Source: Chitinophaga pinensis (GTDB lineage Bacteria > Bacteroidota > Bacteroidia > Chitinophagales > Chitinophagaceae). From it: DNA of 17,836 nucleotides. A program made the translations under genes and the position numbers. Under the pieces are notes generated by a model that did no database searches, was not told the DNA's origin, and saw nothing but the letters and a program-made list of their open reading frames with translations. Below are positions 9,068-16,203 of the stretch, piece after piece. Within the stretch, counting starts at the first letter, position 1; every line of letters starts with the position of its first letter. The stretch is taken from positions 1 through 17,836 of the forward strand of contig CAMCBE010000010.1 in NCBI GenBank assembly GCA_945872805.1, written 5' to 3'.

Positions 9068-10420
9068 TTAATAAGAAGCATTAATCAGACTTCCAATATC
9101 TTGAACTGATTTCAAGTTAGTGAGTTGCGACGAGTCAAATCCATAAAATGCAGTAAAGGTATAATTAGGCGGGACCTCTTTCATTCGTCGAAATCCATGA
9201 TCGCCTGTTAAAATAATATTGTATCGGTTGTCTTTTGTTAGTTCAGTAAGCAAGGCTAAAAGTTTCGTATTAGCAAACTTCCAATAAGGGTAATAGTTCT
9301 CCATGGTACGTTTCTTGTTCGCTTTAGTTCCTTCAAACTCTTTTCCGAATGAAAAAGGTTGATGAGGCATCAAGAGGTGTATATATACAAAAAAACGATC
9401 TTCTTTTATGTTAGCTAATTTATTTGCAACTGAATCAATGAGGGACTTATTATGAGCAAAGTGATCTCCATTCTCGTTATCTTTTGAAAAATTAAATGGA
9501 TTGAATATGCTACGATTGAAGACTTGTTCAGTAAAACTTTTAGCATAAAAATAAACTCTATAAGGCGCCTTACTGTCGCCAATATCAAAAATTCCCAAAT
9601 TGTAAAAGCGGCATCCTTTATTTATTAAGCTATCGTAGAGCGAAGACTTGATTAATCGTTGTCCAGAATAGTCAAAACTCGGTATTGCATCATCTTTTTT
9701 ATGAAAATTAAAATTAAATAAAGATGAGATGCTATTGATCGTAGCAGTATTGTAAGTATAGTTTCGGGGTACAATTGACCAATCTTTATTTTTTAACGAC
9801 GTGGACATAGAAAAAATTGAACTATCCTGAAAATGCTTGAATAAGTCATTAGGTGAAGCATATTCATCCGCGATAATCAAAATTGTTGGCTTATTCTTAC
9901 CATTGATAGGATTGATGGCTATAGGCTGCGACTGAATAGTTTGATTTTTAAAGTAAGACTTATTTTGATTGAACTTATAAACAAGTGTATTTAGGCAAAA
10001 TATCAGAAAAAAAACATTGACAACTTTTACAAATAGCTTGATGTGGTTTCTAAACAGAAATTGAATACCAAATGAAATGAATAAAGCAGCAGGCATAATA
10101 TACTTAAACTTTACATCCGAACGGAAGAAGATCAAATTGAGTGTGGTGTAAATTCTTGAAAAAATAGTATCATAATAAAAGACAGTTAGTATGACTGAAT
10201 TACATATTATGTATAAAAGGAGCCTTTGAGGAATAGGATTGAACAGTTTTGAATATACAATTGAAACAAATGCCAAGACTATTGCTAAAATCGAAATATT
10301 CAATACTGAAGTAAGAGGGGATAAAATTAAGCCAGAAGTTATAATAACAAGGTATGGCAGTATAAGAATTAGAAAGGAAGCCCGTCCTAAAAATGCTACC
10401 TTATCTTTTTTATCGCTCAT
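9068..10420 (-). CDS. Membrane-anchored sulfatase/phosphoglycerol-transferase-like protein
   Basis: A 450-aa protein with about five hydrophobic helices in the first 155 residues and an alkaline-phosphatase-superfamily domain after that, as in lipoteichoic acid synthase and phosphoethanolamine transferases. The catalytic domain opens with T-I-L-I-I-A-D-E-Y. A candidate nucleophile is T225 or T227 in Y-N-T-A-T-I-N-S. It also has M-P-H-Q-P-F and the metal motif T-G-D-H-G (D407, H408). The domain is short and lacks the full LtaS motif set, so the substrate (sulfate, phosphoglycerol or phosphoethanolamine) cannot be read from the sequence. It should act on a periplasmic or lipid-linked acceptor. 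Its ATG overlaps the TGA of the upstream methyltransferase (ATGA), a sign of coupled translation. It converges on coaBC with 22 bp between stops. Confidence 0.8.
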   Translation of the reverse strand: MSDKKDKVAFLGRASFLILILPYLVIITSGLILSPLTSVLNISILAIVLAFVSIVYSKLFNPIPQRLLLYIICNSVILTVFYYDTIFSRIYTTLNLIFFRSDVKFKYIMPAALFISFGIQFLFRNHIKLFVKVVNVFFLIFCLNTLVYKFNQNKSYFKNQTIQSQPIAINPINGKNKPTILIIADEYASPNDLFKHFQDSSIFSMSTSLKNKDWSIVPRNYTYNTATINSISSLFNFNFHKKDDAIPSFDYSGQRLIKSSLYDSLINKGCRFYNLGIFDIGDSKAPYRVYFYAKSFTEQVFNRSIFNPFNFSKDNENGDHFAHNKSLIDSVANKLANIKEDRFFVYIHLLMPHQPFSFGKEFEGTKANKKRTMENYYPYWKFANTKLLALLTELTKDNRYNIILTGDHGFRRMKEVPPNYTFTAFYGFDSSQLTNLKSVQDIGSLINASY

Positions 10421-11796
10421 GATAATTTTTCTAAAAGAATTAATTTTCTAAGAGACTCCTTTAGGCTTACTACTTCTTTTATTTTGAAATAAACAGAGAG
10501 CGAATTGATGAATTCAGTTTCCTGATATTCTTTATGCTCATGTGTTTTATCTTTGAGCAAAATAGAAACTTTACTATCCCCCTTTGGAATAAATTCAATA
10601 ATAGCATACCCCTTGGAGAACATTGAGAACATTTCAGCTATTTGAGAAAATGATACATTTTTTACAATAGACAAATGATGAACTAATGCTAATCCAAAGA
10701 CCATGTCGGAGGCACCCCTTTTGAAAATTGAACGGTGTTCTTTATTTAACGCACCCAAATCAGGTGTTGTTTCAGTTAAGTCGCCAGCTAAAGCTGTGAC
10801 ATTCTGTATTTTCTTTTTTCGAATATGTGCTTCGATTTGATCTACACATGAATCATCATATTCTAAAGAAATCACATTATCTGCGTATTCAGAGGCAATA
10901 AAAGAAAATTTGCCAGTATTTGCGCCTAAATCAAGGACTGACTTGGGTCTTATTTCATTGAGCCAAGCTCTTATCACTTCCTCTTTATGCACTAAATATG
11001 CAGGTGATTCAATATCGTTCTCGTAGTAACCTGACCAATGATGGGCATATTGATAAGCACTCTTCCAACGAAGTATTGTGCCCTCAATCATTCCTAACAT
11101 TGATTGTACTTTATCTGTTGAAAATCCCTTTGAAGGCTTTTGAGATTCAGCTACCACATATGACTCTTGTGAATACCTAGCATGGATATGTATGTTTAAT
11201 AACGCAGTAATGTTAAACCAAGATTTTAAGGGAAGTTGCTTGCTGATAAAATTCAAAGGCAATCCCCTCAAACTTGATATTGTTATCCTTCCCCAATGAT
11301 TGCCACTATAATGCATAAGTGCAATGGGGCCTAAAAATTCTTCTGCAAACTGACGATATGCTAACCATGGATCATTTTCCTTGAAGAAGATAAATGAACT
11401 GGTATCAAACATAATAGCCTGCCCTCCCTTAAAATAAAAATTATACGGTGTGGCATCCTTCAAAATCATGCCATACCTAAGGGCTATTTTATTGATTCGC
11501 AAATAAGAAAGCATAGCCTTACGCCACTGCGTATAAGACCATTCGAAAGGATAGCTTTGAAAAGGGATTTGATCTGGGCAAATCAACTTGTAAACTTCAG
11601 TTTTATCTGAACTATGCTCAATTTCTTGATGACTAATTAAAATATTTTTATCAACTAGCTGCTTATATAAACCTGAGCTCATTAAGTGGTCGTACTCAGA
11701 TTTATATTCATTAAAAATATAGCGTACATATTTACCAGCTTCGAAAACTACCCTGGCAGCAGGATCTTTAAAGGAAATATAATTTGTTTCAATCAT
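10417..11796 (-). CDS. Two-part protein: kinase-like N-terminal region and class I SAM methyltransferase
   Basis: 459 aa. The C-terminal half (about 265-459) is a Rossmann methyltransferase: motif I is V-L-D-L-G-A-N-T-G-K at 287-296, followed by the acidic end of strand 2 (I-S-L-E-Y-D-D) and G-L-A-L-V-H-H-L-S. The N-terminal half has no SAM motif. It carries Y-G-M-I-L-K-D-A-T-P-Y-N at about 108-119 and I-M-F-D-T-S-S-F with D131. The D114-x4-N119 plus D131 spacing resembles the catalytic loop and metal aspartate of aminoglycoside-phosphotransferase/kinase folds, without the usual His before the first Asp. I recall related proteins annotated as SAM methyltransferase or NoeA-like. Its start codon shares a base with the stop of the 55-aa gene (TAATG), and its stop overlaps the sulfatase-like start. 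The methylated molecule is unknown. The kinase link is inference. Confidence 0.82.
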   Translation of the reverse strand: MIETNYISFKDPAARVVFEAGKYVRYIFNEYKSEYDHLMSSGLYKQLVDKNILISHQEIEHSSDKTEVYKLICPDQIPFQSYPFEWSYTQWRKAMLSYLRINKIALRYGMILKDATPYNFYFKGGQAIMFDTSSFIFFKENDPWLAYRQFAEEFLGPIALMHYSGNHWGRITISSLRGLPLNFISKQLPLKSWFNITALLNIHIHARYSQESYVVAESQKPSKGFSTDKVQSMLGMIEGTILRWKSAYQYAHHWSGYYENDIESPAYLVHKEEVIRAWLNEIRPKSVLDLGANTGKFSFIASEYADNVISLEYDDSCVDQIEAHIRKKKIQNVTALAGDLTETTPDLGALNKEHRSIFKRGASDMVFGLALVHHLSIVKNVSFSQIAEMFSMFSKGYAIIEFIPKGDSKVSILLKDKTHEHKEYQETEFINSLSVYFKIKEVVSLKESLRKLILLEKLS

Positions 11797-11963
11797 TATT
11801 CGGAGGTTTCAGCTTCGTCATCTTCCTCTCGCTTCTTTTTAAAAAAACTGTATTTGATATACGCAATGATACGCTTTGAAAAAACCACCAAAGTCAAAAA
11901 ACCAGACAACAACGCCTGAAAAAGTAAACTACCAGAACCTGGATCAATGTATAAAAATGTCAT
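11796..11963 (-). CDS. Small one-helix membrane protein (55 aa, Y-I-D-P-G-S-G-S type)
   Basis: This short gene sits directly upstream of the kinase-like/methyltransferase gene. The protein begins M-T-F-L-Y-I-D-P-G-S-G-S, followed by one hydrophobic helix (about residues 13-29) and a basic then acidic tail (K-K-K-R-E-E-D-D-E). The Y-I-D-P-G-(S/T)-G-S N-terminus is one I recall from many small uncharacterised bacterial membrane proteins, which supports reality despite the length. The stop TAA overlaps the next ATG by one base (TAATG), so the gene is probably translated as the first member of a coupled three-gene unit. It may anchor or position its partner enzymes at the inner membrane; that is inference. 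No Shine-Dalgarno sequence precedes it. Confidence 0.8.
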   Translation of the reverse strand: MTFLYIDPGSGSLLFQALLSGFLTLVVFSKRIIAYIKYSFFKKKREEDDEAETSE

Positions 11964-12115
11964 TTATTTAATTTTCTGTTAACAATTGAGTGATAAATAT
12001 ATAAAAAACAATTAAATAAGGAATAGTAAATAATATATATTCTCTTTGCGTCTCTTCTTAATACATGCTTGATATATAATACCCTAGCTAGAACAGTGCA
12101 AATATTACACTAAAA
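11964..12115. other. AT-rich upstream region of the small-protein/methyltransferase/sulfatase-like unit
   Basis: 152 bp of very AT-rich sequence between the 55-aa gene and the broken membrane gene, both on the minus strand. It probably holds the promoter of the three-gene unit. The nearest -7-like match on the minus strand lies at 12099-12106 (five of six fixed bases), about 140 bp from the ATG, and is not convincing. No hairpin terminator was recognised. Confidence 0.3.
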
Positions 12116-12775
12116 TCACTCAAATTTTCGAAAAATACTCATCACTCCAAATGTGCATGAAACAGCTACAAAAGCCGAAATACCCAATCTACCACCATAT
12201 TTCATGAAGATACCCTCGGTATTTAGGTAAATAATTGAATAAATAAAGTCCTAAATAGCCATTTGAACCCTATTTGGATGAATAACAGGAGATACCATGC
12301 CGACAAATGTTCCACAATACATTAATGAAGGTAGTTGAGTAGCATATCCCCACTTCCTTTTCAGCAAAGGAAGAAAAGAAGCTCCAAGTCCAATTATACC
12401 CGAAGAAATTGCTGCACTTAAATGAAAGAATAGTATCAGATAAAATGTGAGTACTGCACCAATGGTTACAAAAAGAACTGCTTTGAACAAATCAGAAAAA
12501 AAAGCTTGATTTTACTGCTCAAAATTCAACTGAGACTTCAATGATAATATCATCCCTATGTAAAGGAGACAAAATATAAGAAGATTTATTGGCGCTAGAC
12601 CTCTGCTCAAGAATACTTCAAACAGAAAATAAAAATTCAATCCAGCAAATAGTGCTAGCGATACAAAATGAAATAGCCGTTTCAATTTTAGTTGATTTAG
12701 TAAGGGGGAAAATTGCAATTGACTATCAAATCCCTTAATACAATAATTAGTTCCCCAGGAAATTCTCACCGCCAT
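12116..12775 (-). pseudogene. Integral membrane protein gene interrupted by two in-frame stop codons
   Basis: One minus-strand frame of 220 codons runs from the ATG at 12775 to a TGA at 12116-12118, broken only by TAA at 12512-12514 and TAG at 12251-12253. No frameshift is needed. The first segment (87 aa) has a soluble N-terminus and two helices ending S-L-K-S-Q-L-N-F-E-Q. The second holds helices around V-L-F-V-T-I-G-A-V-L and A-I-S-S-G-I-I-G-L-G, then L-M-Y-C-G-T-F-V-G-M-V-S-P. The third reads G-I-F-M-K-Y-G-G-R-L-G-I-S-A-F-V-A-V. The continuous membrane-protein character across both stops argues for one ancestral gene of about 219 aa. The start overlaps the end of the ATP-grasp gene by 10 bp, so the two were co-transcribed. 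Alternatives: separate short genes (a TTG start at 12490 is possible), or stop readthrough. I do not recognise the family. Confidence 0.68.
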
Positions 12776-13845
12776 ACTAGTTGCATCAAACGTGCATAGG
12801 GATCAGCAAAATAAGCCATGAATTTAGTTTCTCTAAACGAAACTTTTTGGCCTGCTTTTTTTAGTTCGATATATTTATGAAGTGAAATTTGCTTGGCTTC
12901 TTTTTGTTTGGGCAAATCAACTTGCTCACCTAAAGATAACCTTGCCAGTATCACAGGAAAATTTACTCCTGCTTTTACATAAGATGGGGCAACAGAAGCC
13001 CAGAATCTACCATTAATTTCAAGAACATAAATAGCATTGGTTCGTGCATCTCTTCTTATATCTATACAAGCCACTCCATGCCAATTCAACTTTTCCATCA
13101 TTTGTCCAACGACTGAAATCACTTGAGCATCTTCATGATACACTAATGTATCATTCGAATTGAAATCAGAACCTGACTTTACAGGAGACTCTTGAATCGT
13201 ATAACATAAAATTTCACCATGCCTACATATAACATTGCAGGTAATATCTGACCCCACTATAAAAGGCTGTAAAATAAAACTCGTTTTATCTTCATGTACT
13301 GATGCAAAAAAATCCTGAACAGCTTCTCTACTAGAAAGCTTTTGAATCATTCGGCCTGCAGAACTTCTTACGGGCTTAACCAATAATGGGAATCCAAAAT
13401 CGGCAATAATGGCGTCTAGCTTAAGCTTATTATCAAATGTGGTGAAAGGGGGGCACGGAAGCTTATGCTCATCTAGAAATTCAGCTAATTTCCCTTTATG
13501 AATTCCAATATTGAATAAATCGGGTTCTGTTCCCCAGAGACAGGTAGCATAATTACCCAGCAAATCCCTGCTTTCGGTAATCTTTCGAATATCAATTTCA
13601 TCATATGGCATGATCAAATCAATTTGATGCTTTTTGACTATCCTGATTATATGAGCAGACTGATCTTCAGATTCGTCATAGAAATATGACTTTTTTACAA
13701 ACCTCGAAAACTTTCCAGCATTTTTTGCATTATGCGTTAATAAGTAACACGTAAAGCCATACCGACGCAAACAATAAAGTACACCTAGGCATATATTGGA
13801 ATCCCAACCTATGAGCAAAACAGAACGAGGTGTATTTAAGGTCAT
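12766..13845 (-). CDS. ATP-grasp domain carboxylate ligase
   Basis: A 359-aa cytoplasmic ligase of the carbamoyl-phosphate-synthase-like ATP-grasp type, which activates a carboxylate as acyl phosphate for attack by an amine or similar nucleophile. The N-terminal pre-ATP-grasp domain (about 1-115) starts S-V-L-L-I-G-W-D-S-N. ATP-binding marks include K157 in L-L-V-K-P-V-R-S-S-A-G, the F-I-L-Q-P-F-I-V-G-S-D segment, and the metal-ligand motif E276-I-N278-G-R-F. The protein appears full-length and undamaged, unlike the genes on both sides. It overlaps the broken membrane gene downstream by 10 bp and lies 9 bp after the remnant upstream. I recall ATP-grasp proteins of this kind in exopolysaccharide, cell-wall-peptide and natural-product clusters; the substrate here is not evident. 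Confidence 0.88.
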   Translation of the reverse strand: MTLNTPRSVLLIGWDSNICLGVLYCLRRYGFTCYLLTHNAKNAGKFSRFVKKSYFYDESEDQSAHIIRIVKKHQIDLIMPYDEIDIRKITESRDLLGNYATCLWGTEPDLFNIGIHKGKLAEFLDEHKLPCPPFTTFDNKLKLDAIIADFGFPLLVKPVRSSAGRMIQKLSSREAVQDFFASVHEDKTSFILQPFIVGSDITCNVICRHGEILCYTIQESPVKSGSDFNSNDTLVYHEDAQVISVVGQMMEKLNWHGVACIDIRRDARTNAIYVLEINGRFWASVAPSYVKAGVNFPVILARLSLGEQVDLPKQKEAKQISLHKYIELKKAGQKVSFRETKFMAYFADPYARLMQLVWR

Positions 13846-13854
13846 GTAAATAAT

Positions 13855-14094
13855 TTATATCCAATTCTGTATAGCTGGGTGCTTCCCTAAGTAAGCATAC
13901 AGATTTAATGCAATTAACGATTTAATTGGGTATTTATTTCTCTTACTTCTCATTTTTAAATCACTAGTATATCTTTACGCAAAATAAGATCTGGAGTGGT
14001 CATTTAAGCTAAGAGCGAATCGAAATTCAATCTTATTGGTTTGATTATTTTCATCCTCATTACAAAATGATAAAGAGAGTCTAATTTTATACCT
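13855..14094 (-). pseudogene. C-terminal remnant of an unrecognised gene with one in-frame stop
   Basis: The gap upstream of the ATP-grasp gene is not empty. One minus-strand frame is open for 39 codons, meets a TAA at 13975-13977, and runs 39 more codons to a TAA at 13855-13857, 9 bp before the ATP-grasp start. The first part includes F-C-N-E-D-E-N-N-Q and I-E-F-R-F-A-L-S-L-N-D-H-S-R-S-Y-F-A. The second includes R-Y-T-S-D-L-K-M-R-S and Y-P-I-K-S-L-I-A-L-N-L-Y-A-Y-L-G. The composition is protein-like on both sides of the stop, and the sequence fits an operon neighbour whose 5' part has been lost. Another TAA at 14095-14097 and the opposing methyltransferase gene end it. I do not recognise the parent family. 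A small intact ORF (ATG at 13953, 32 aa) is the alternative. Confidence 0.55.
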
Positions 14095-14124
14095 TTACTT
14101 GTAATACCAACAGAATAATTAAAT

Positions 14125-14823
14125 ATGAGTGAAAATTCAGTTGAGCTTTTTTCAAAAAATTGGTCCATTTATCAAAAAATCATCAAGCATAACTATATGT
14201 TTCATAGAGACCTCGGTGTAATCACCAGTTCTGTTTGGGATAACCATTTTCAAAATAAAGAGACCAATGTTCTTGATTTAGGATGTGGTGACGCGTATCA
14301 ATTATCAACCATTATGGAAGGTCGTCAGATTAATTCATATACTGGCATCGACCTTTCCAGCGCAGTATTAGAATACACCAAAGAGAACCTTGCTACCAAA
14401 AAAATTTCGTTTTCATTAATGTCTGGTCCAATGGAACTCGAAATCGATAAAACAGAGAAATCGTATAACCTCATTTACAGCAGTTACGCTTTCCACCACT
14501 TACAAGAAGAAGAAAAATTGGAGCTCCTAAAAAAATGTTATGCAAAACTTGATGCAGGTGGGGTGCTTATTCTTATTGACCATTTCAAGAATAATGGGCA
14601 AGATAGAGACAACTACATAGATGAATATGTAGACAATATAAAAACCAATTGGGGGGAGATTACATCCGAAGAAAATGACCTCATTGAAGAACATATGAGG
14701 GGATATGACTTTCCAACAACAGAAGAACAAATAACTACATGGGGGAAAGAAATTGGCTTTGTGCTTGAGACCCTGCCACATATTAACCACTGCCATAAAT
14801 TATTTGTATTGAAGAAATACTAA
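14125..14823 (+). CDS. Class I SAM-dependent methyltransferase
   Basis: A 232-aa stand-alone Rossmann methyltransferase. Motif I is V-L-D-L-G-C-G-D at 49-56; Y-T-G-I-D-L-S-S marks the acidic end of strand 2. Y-S-S-Y-A-F-H-H-L and the strand with A-G-G-V-L-I-L-I-D-H-F follow in the expected order. An alpha-helical insertion rich in Asp/Glu (about 155-205) precedes the final strands and could be the acceptor lid. It is the only plus-strand gene between 9046 and 16414, in an otherwise minus-strand block, and its 5' end abuts the gene remnant, so it may have been inserted there. A near-consensus -7 box (TACCTTTA, 14090-14097) lies 27 bp upstream of the start. The acceptor, small molecule or protein, is unknown. 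Confidence 0.85.
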   Translation: MSENSVELFSKNWSIYQKIIKHNYMFHRDLGVITSSVWDNHFQNKETNVLDLGCGDAYQLSTIMEGRQINSYTGIDLSSAVLEYTKENLATKKISFSLMSGPMELEIDKTEKSYNLIYSSYAFHHLQEEEKLELLKKCYAKLDAGGVLILIDHFKNNGQDRDNYIDEYVDNIKTNWGEITSEENDLIEEHMRGYDFPTTEEQITTWGKEIGFVLETLPHINHCHKLFVLKKY

Positions 14824-14870
14824 TTTGAACTAGCGTGGCTTGCTAGCAAAGGAATTAATGAAAGGAATTA

Positions 14871-15956
14871 TTAATTAATTTTCTCATACCAAAACCGTAA
14901 ATGCTCTGGTAGTTCATCCAAACCATAAGAATACTTATCTGCTCTTCCCTTCCTCAATAAGAACCAACCTCGAATATCACTAAGAAGATGGCCTGGAATG
15001 TGCGTCTCTTCTGGCAACTTAGCACTTAGCACTATTAATTCATTTTTTAAACCAAATGCAACCAATGAATTATTCTTCAAAAAATCATACCCAGCATTAA
15101 TTGAAGGATTAAGAAGAAGATAATTTTCTGCATAATATATATCTGGACAAAACCTTGGCTGCCACTTGGCTTTATATTTCAATACCCCACTCTCAAGAAA
15201 GGGAGGAGTTCCTCCAAGATTGATTTTTTTACACCCTAATTCAAATGCTCTTTCTATAAGATGTTGATAAATGGCAGTCGTAACACCTTGCTCTAATAAC
15301 GCATTGTCACCTTTTAACCATCCTACTTTTGCGTAACTATATTTCTCACCCTCATGAACAGCAATTGCTGATGCCACACATTGACTATCTAAACTAATCT
15401 GAAGAAATTCAGCACCAGAATGATTTATCAAAGAAATCATTTCATCTTTCGACATTAAATAGGCATCTTCATCATGACGATTAAGCATTGATGGTGAATA
15501 AAATTGAGTAAAGAATACATCAACCCATTTTCTATCATGTGAAATAGTAAAACTAAAGCCTACTTTCTTGGCTTTCTTAAGATTATTACGAGCATCCCCA
15601 GTTATCGATGTATAATACTCGTCCAATGTATTCGGCAAAGGTATTTCGAGCTCGATAAAATTGGGCTGCATGATAACTTCTTCGCTAAATTTAGCTGCTA
15701 GTTTTTTGTCTTTAATAATAATCAAGCCCGTATTCAGGAAAAGCTTCTTTACTGCACTTTGAATAGTAAAGCTGAAGGAAAATTGATGACTCACCTTAGC
15801 ATCTTTGCCAAGATAAAGATACTTATACCTAGCAAGGTGCTTATGTGAGCCAAGGCTGATATAAGTGCGGTGATCGACCTTATCGGTTGTTACTATAAAG
15901 ATATTGCCAAGAACAACTTTTAGTAGATGTTTAATATGATGGATTAGGTAGTTCAA
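14871..15956 (-). CDS. FemAB/BioF2-like GNAT-fold acyltransferase
   Basis: 361 aa. The central and C-terminal part (about 95-300) fits the GNAT-fold Acetyltransf_6/FemAB group: R-N-N-L-K-K-A-K-K near 120, Y-S-Y-A-K-V-G-W-L, and then I-N-L-G-G-T-P-P-F-L-E-S-G-V-L-K-Y-K-A-K-W starting near 245 (G248-G249-T250), which parallels the F-K-x-x-F/W-G end motif of the family. These enzymes transfer acyl or aminoacyl groups to cell-wall, polysaccharide or similar acceptors. The final 60 residues are an extra segment rich in aromatic residues. It converges with the methyltransferase gene (47-bp gap). In context with the ATP-grasp ligase it fits a surface-polymer or conjugate pathway, but no substrate can be assigned. 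Confidence 0.72.
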   Translation of the reverse strand: MNYLIHHIKHLLKVVLGNIFIVTTDKVDHRTYISLGSHKHLARYKYLYLGKDAKVSHQFSFSFTIQSAVKKLFLNTGLIIIKDKKLAAKFSEEVIMQPNFIELEIPLPNTLDEYYTSITGDARNNLKKAKKVGFSFTISHDRKWVDVFFTQFYSPSMLNRHDEDAYLMSKDEMISLINHSGAEFLQISLDSQCVASAIAVHEGEKYSYAKVGWLKGDNALLEQGVTTAIYQHLIERAFELGCKKINLGGTPPFLESGVLKYKAKWQPRFCPDIYYAENYLLLNPSINAGYDFLKNNSLVAFGLKNELIVLSAKLPEETHIPGHLLSDIRGWFLLRKGRADKYSYGLDELPEHLRFWYEKIN

Positions 15957-16022
15957 GAGTAATTTTTATTAGACAAATTAGCTTAATAAAATTTGATTAG
16001 GGGATATGAAGGCCTCTATTGG

Positions 16023-16078
16023 TGGTCCTGGCAAGAATCCCTGCCTGACGGCAGGCAGGGAACCTGCATTAATTTAGT
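16023..16078 (-). pseudogene. 3'-part remnant of tRNA-Arg, split in the T-loop by a palindrome
   Basis: In plus orientation 16023-16039 matches the acceptor/T-arm end of the intact tRNA (16103-16119) at 15 of 17 positions. 16060-16069 then matches 16120-16129 exactly, and a decayed match continues to about 16078 (anticodon loop). A 20-bp insert (16040-16059) interrupts it exactly at the centre of the T-loop TCGA. The D arm and 5' acceptor strand are absent, so it cannot be a working tRNA alone. Confidence 0.8.
16038..16061. repeat. Palindromic element in the tRNA remnant
   Basis: A perfect 10-bp stem (TCCCTGCCTG with CAGGCAGGGA) around a 4-nt loop, ACGG. The outer two base pairs come from the tRNA T-loop, so the foreign part is the 20 bp at 16040-16059. 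I recall CCTGCCTG...CAGGCAGG palindromes as dispersed repeats in Bacteroidota genomes. No T-tract follows on either strand, so it is unlikely to be a terminator. Confidence 0.8.
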
Positions 16079-16102
16079 AAAGTAAGATCTTTAAAAAAGT
16101 AG

Positions 16103-16174
16103 TGGTCCCGGCAGGAATCGAACCTGCATCTAATGTTTAGGAAACATCTATTCTATCCATTGAACTACGGGACC
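16103..16174 (-). tRNA. tRNA-Arg (anticodon CCT)
   Basis: A 72-nt cloverleaf without encoded CCA. Acceptor GGTCCCG pairs with CGGGACC and the discriminator is A. The D stem is GTTC/GAAT with one G-T pair. The anticodon stem GATGT/ACATT closes the loop TTCCTAA, with anticodon CCT at 16139-16141 reading AGG codons. The T stem GCAGG/CCTGC closes the loop TTCGATT. All stems are intact. It is flanked by two partial copies of itself, and a short T run follows the 3' end on the minus strand. Confidence 0.96.
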
Positions 16175-16203
16175 ATAATGACAAACAACTTCTAACATAA
16201 TCT

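Noticed and set aside
10998..11180. Open frames opposite the methyltransferase and within other large genes
   Set aside because: They are antisense or out-of-frame shadows of clear genes, with no recognisable domain.
12116..14094. An alternative genetic code as the reason for in-frame TAA/TAG
   Set aside because: Many intact genes in the window end normally at TAA or TAG, so general reassignment does not fit.
14830..14846. CTAGC/GCTAG hairpin after the plus-strand methyltransferase
   Set aside because: A five-bp stem with no T-tract; too weak to call a terminator.
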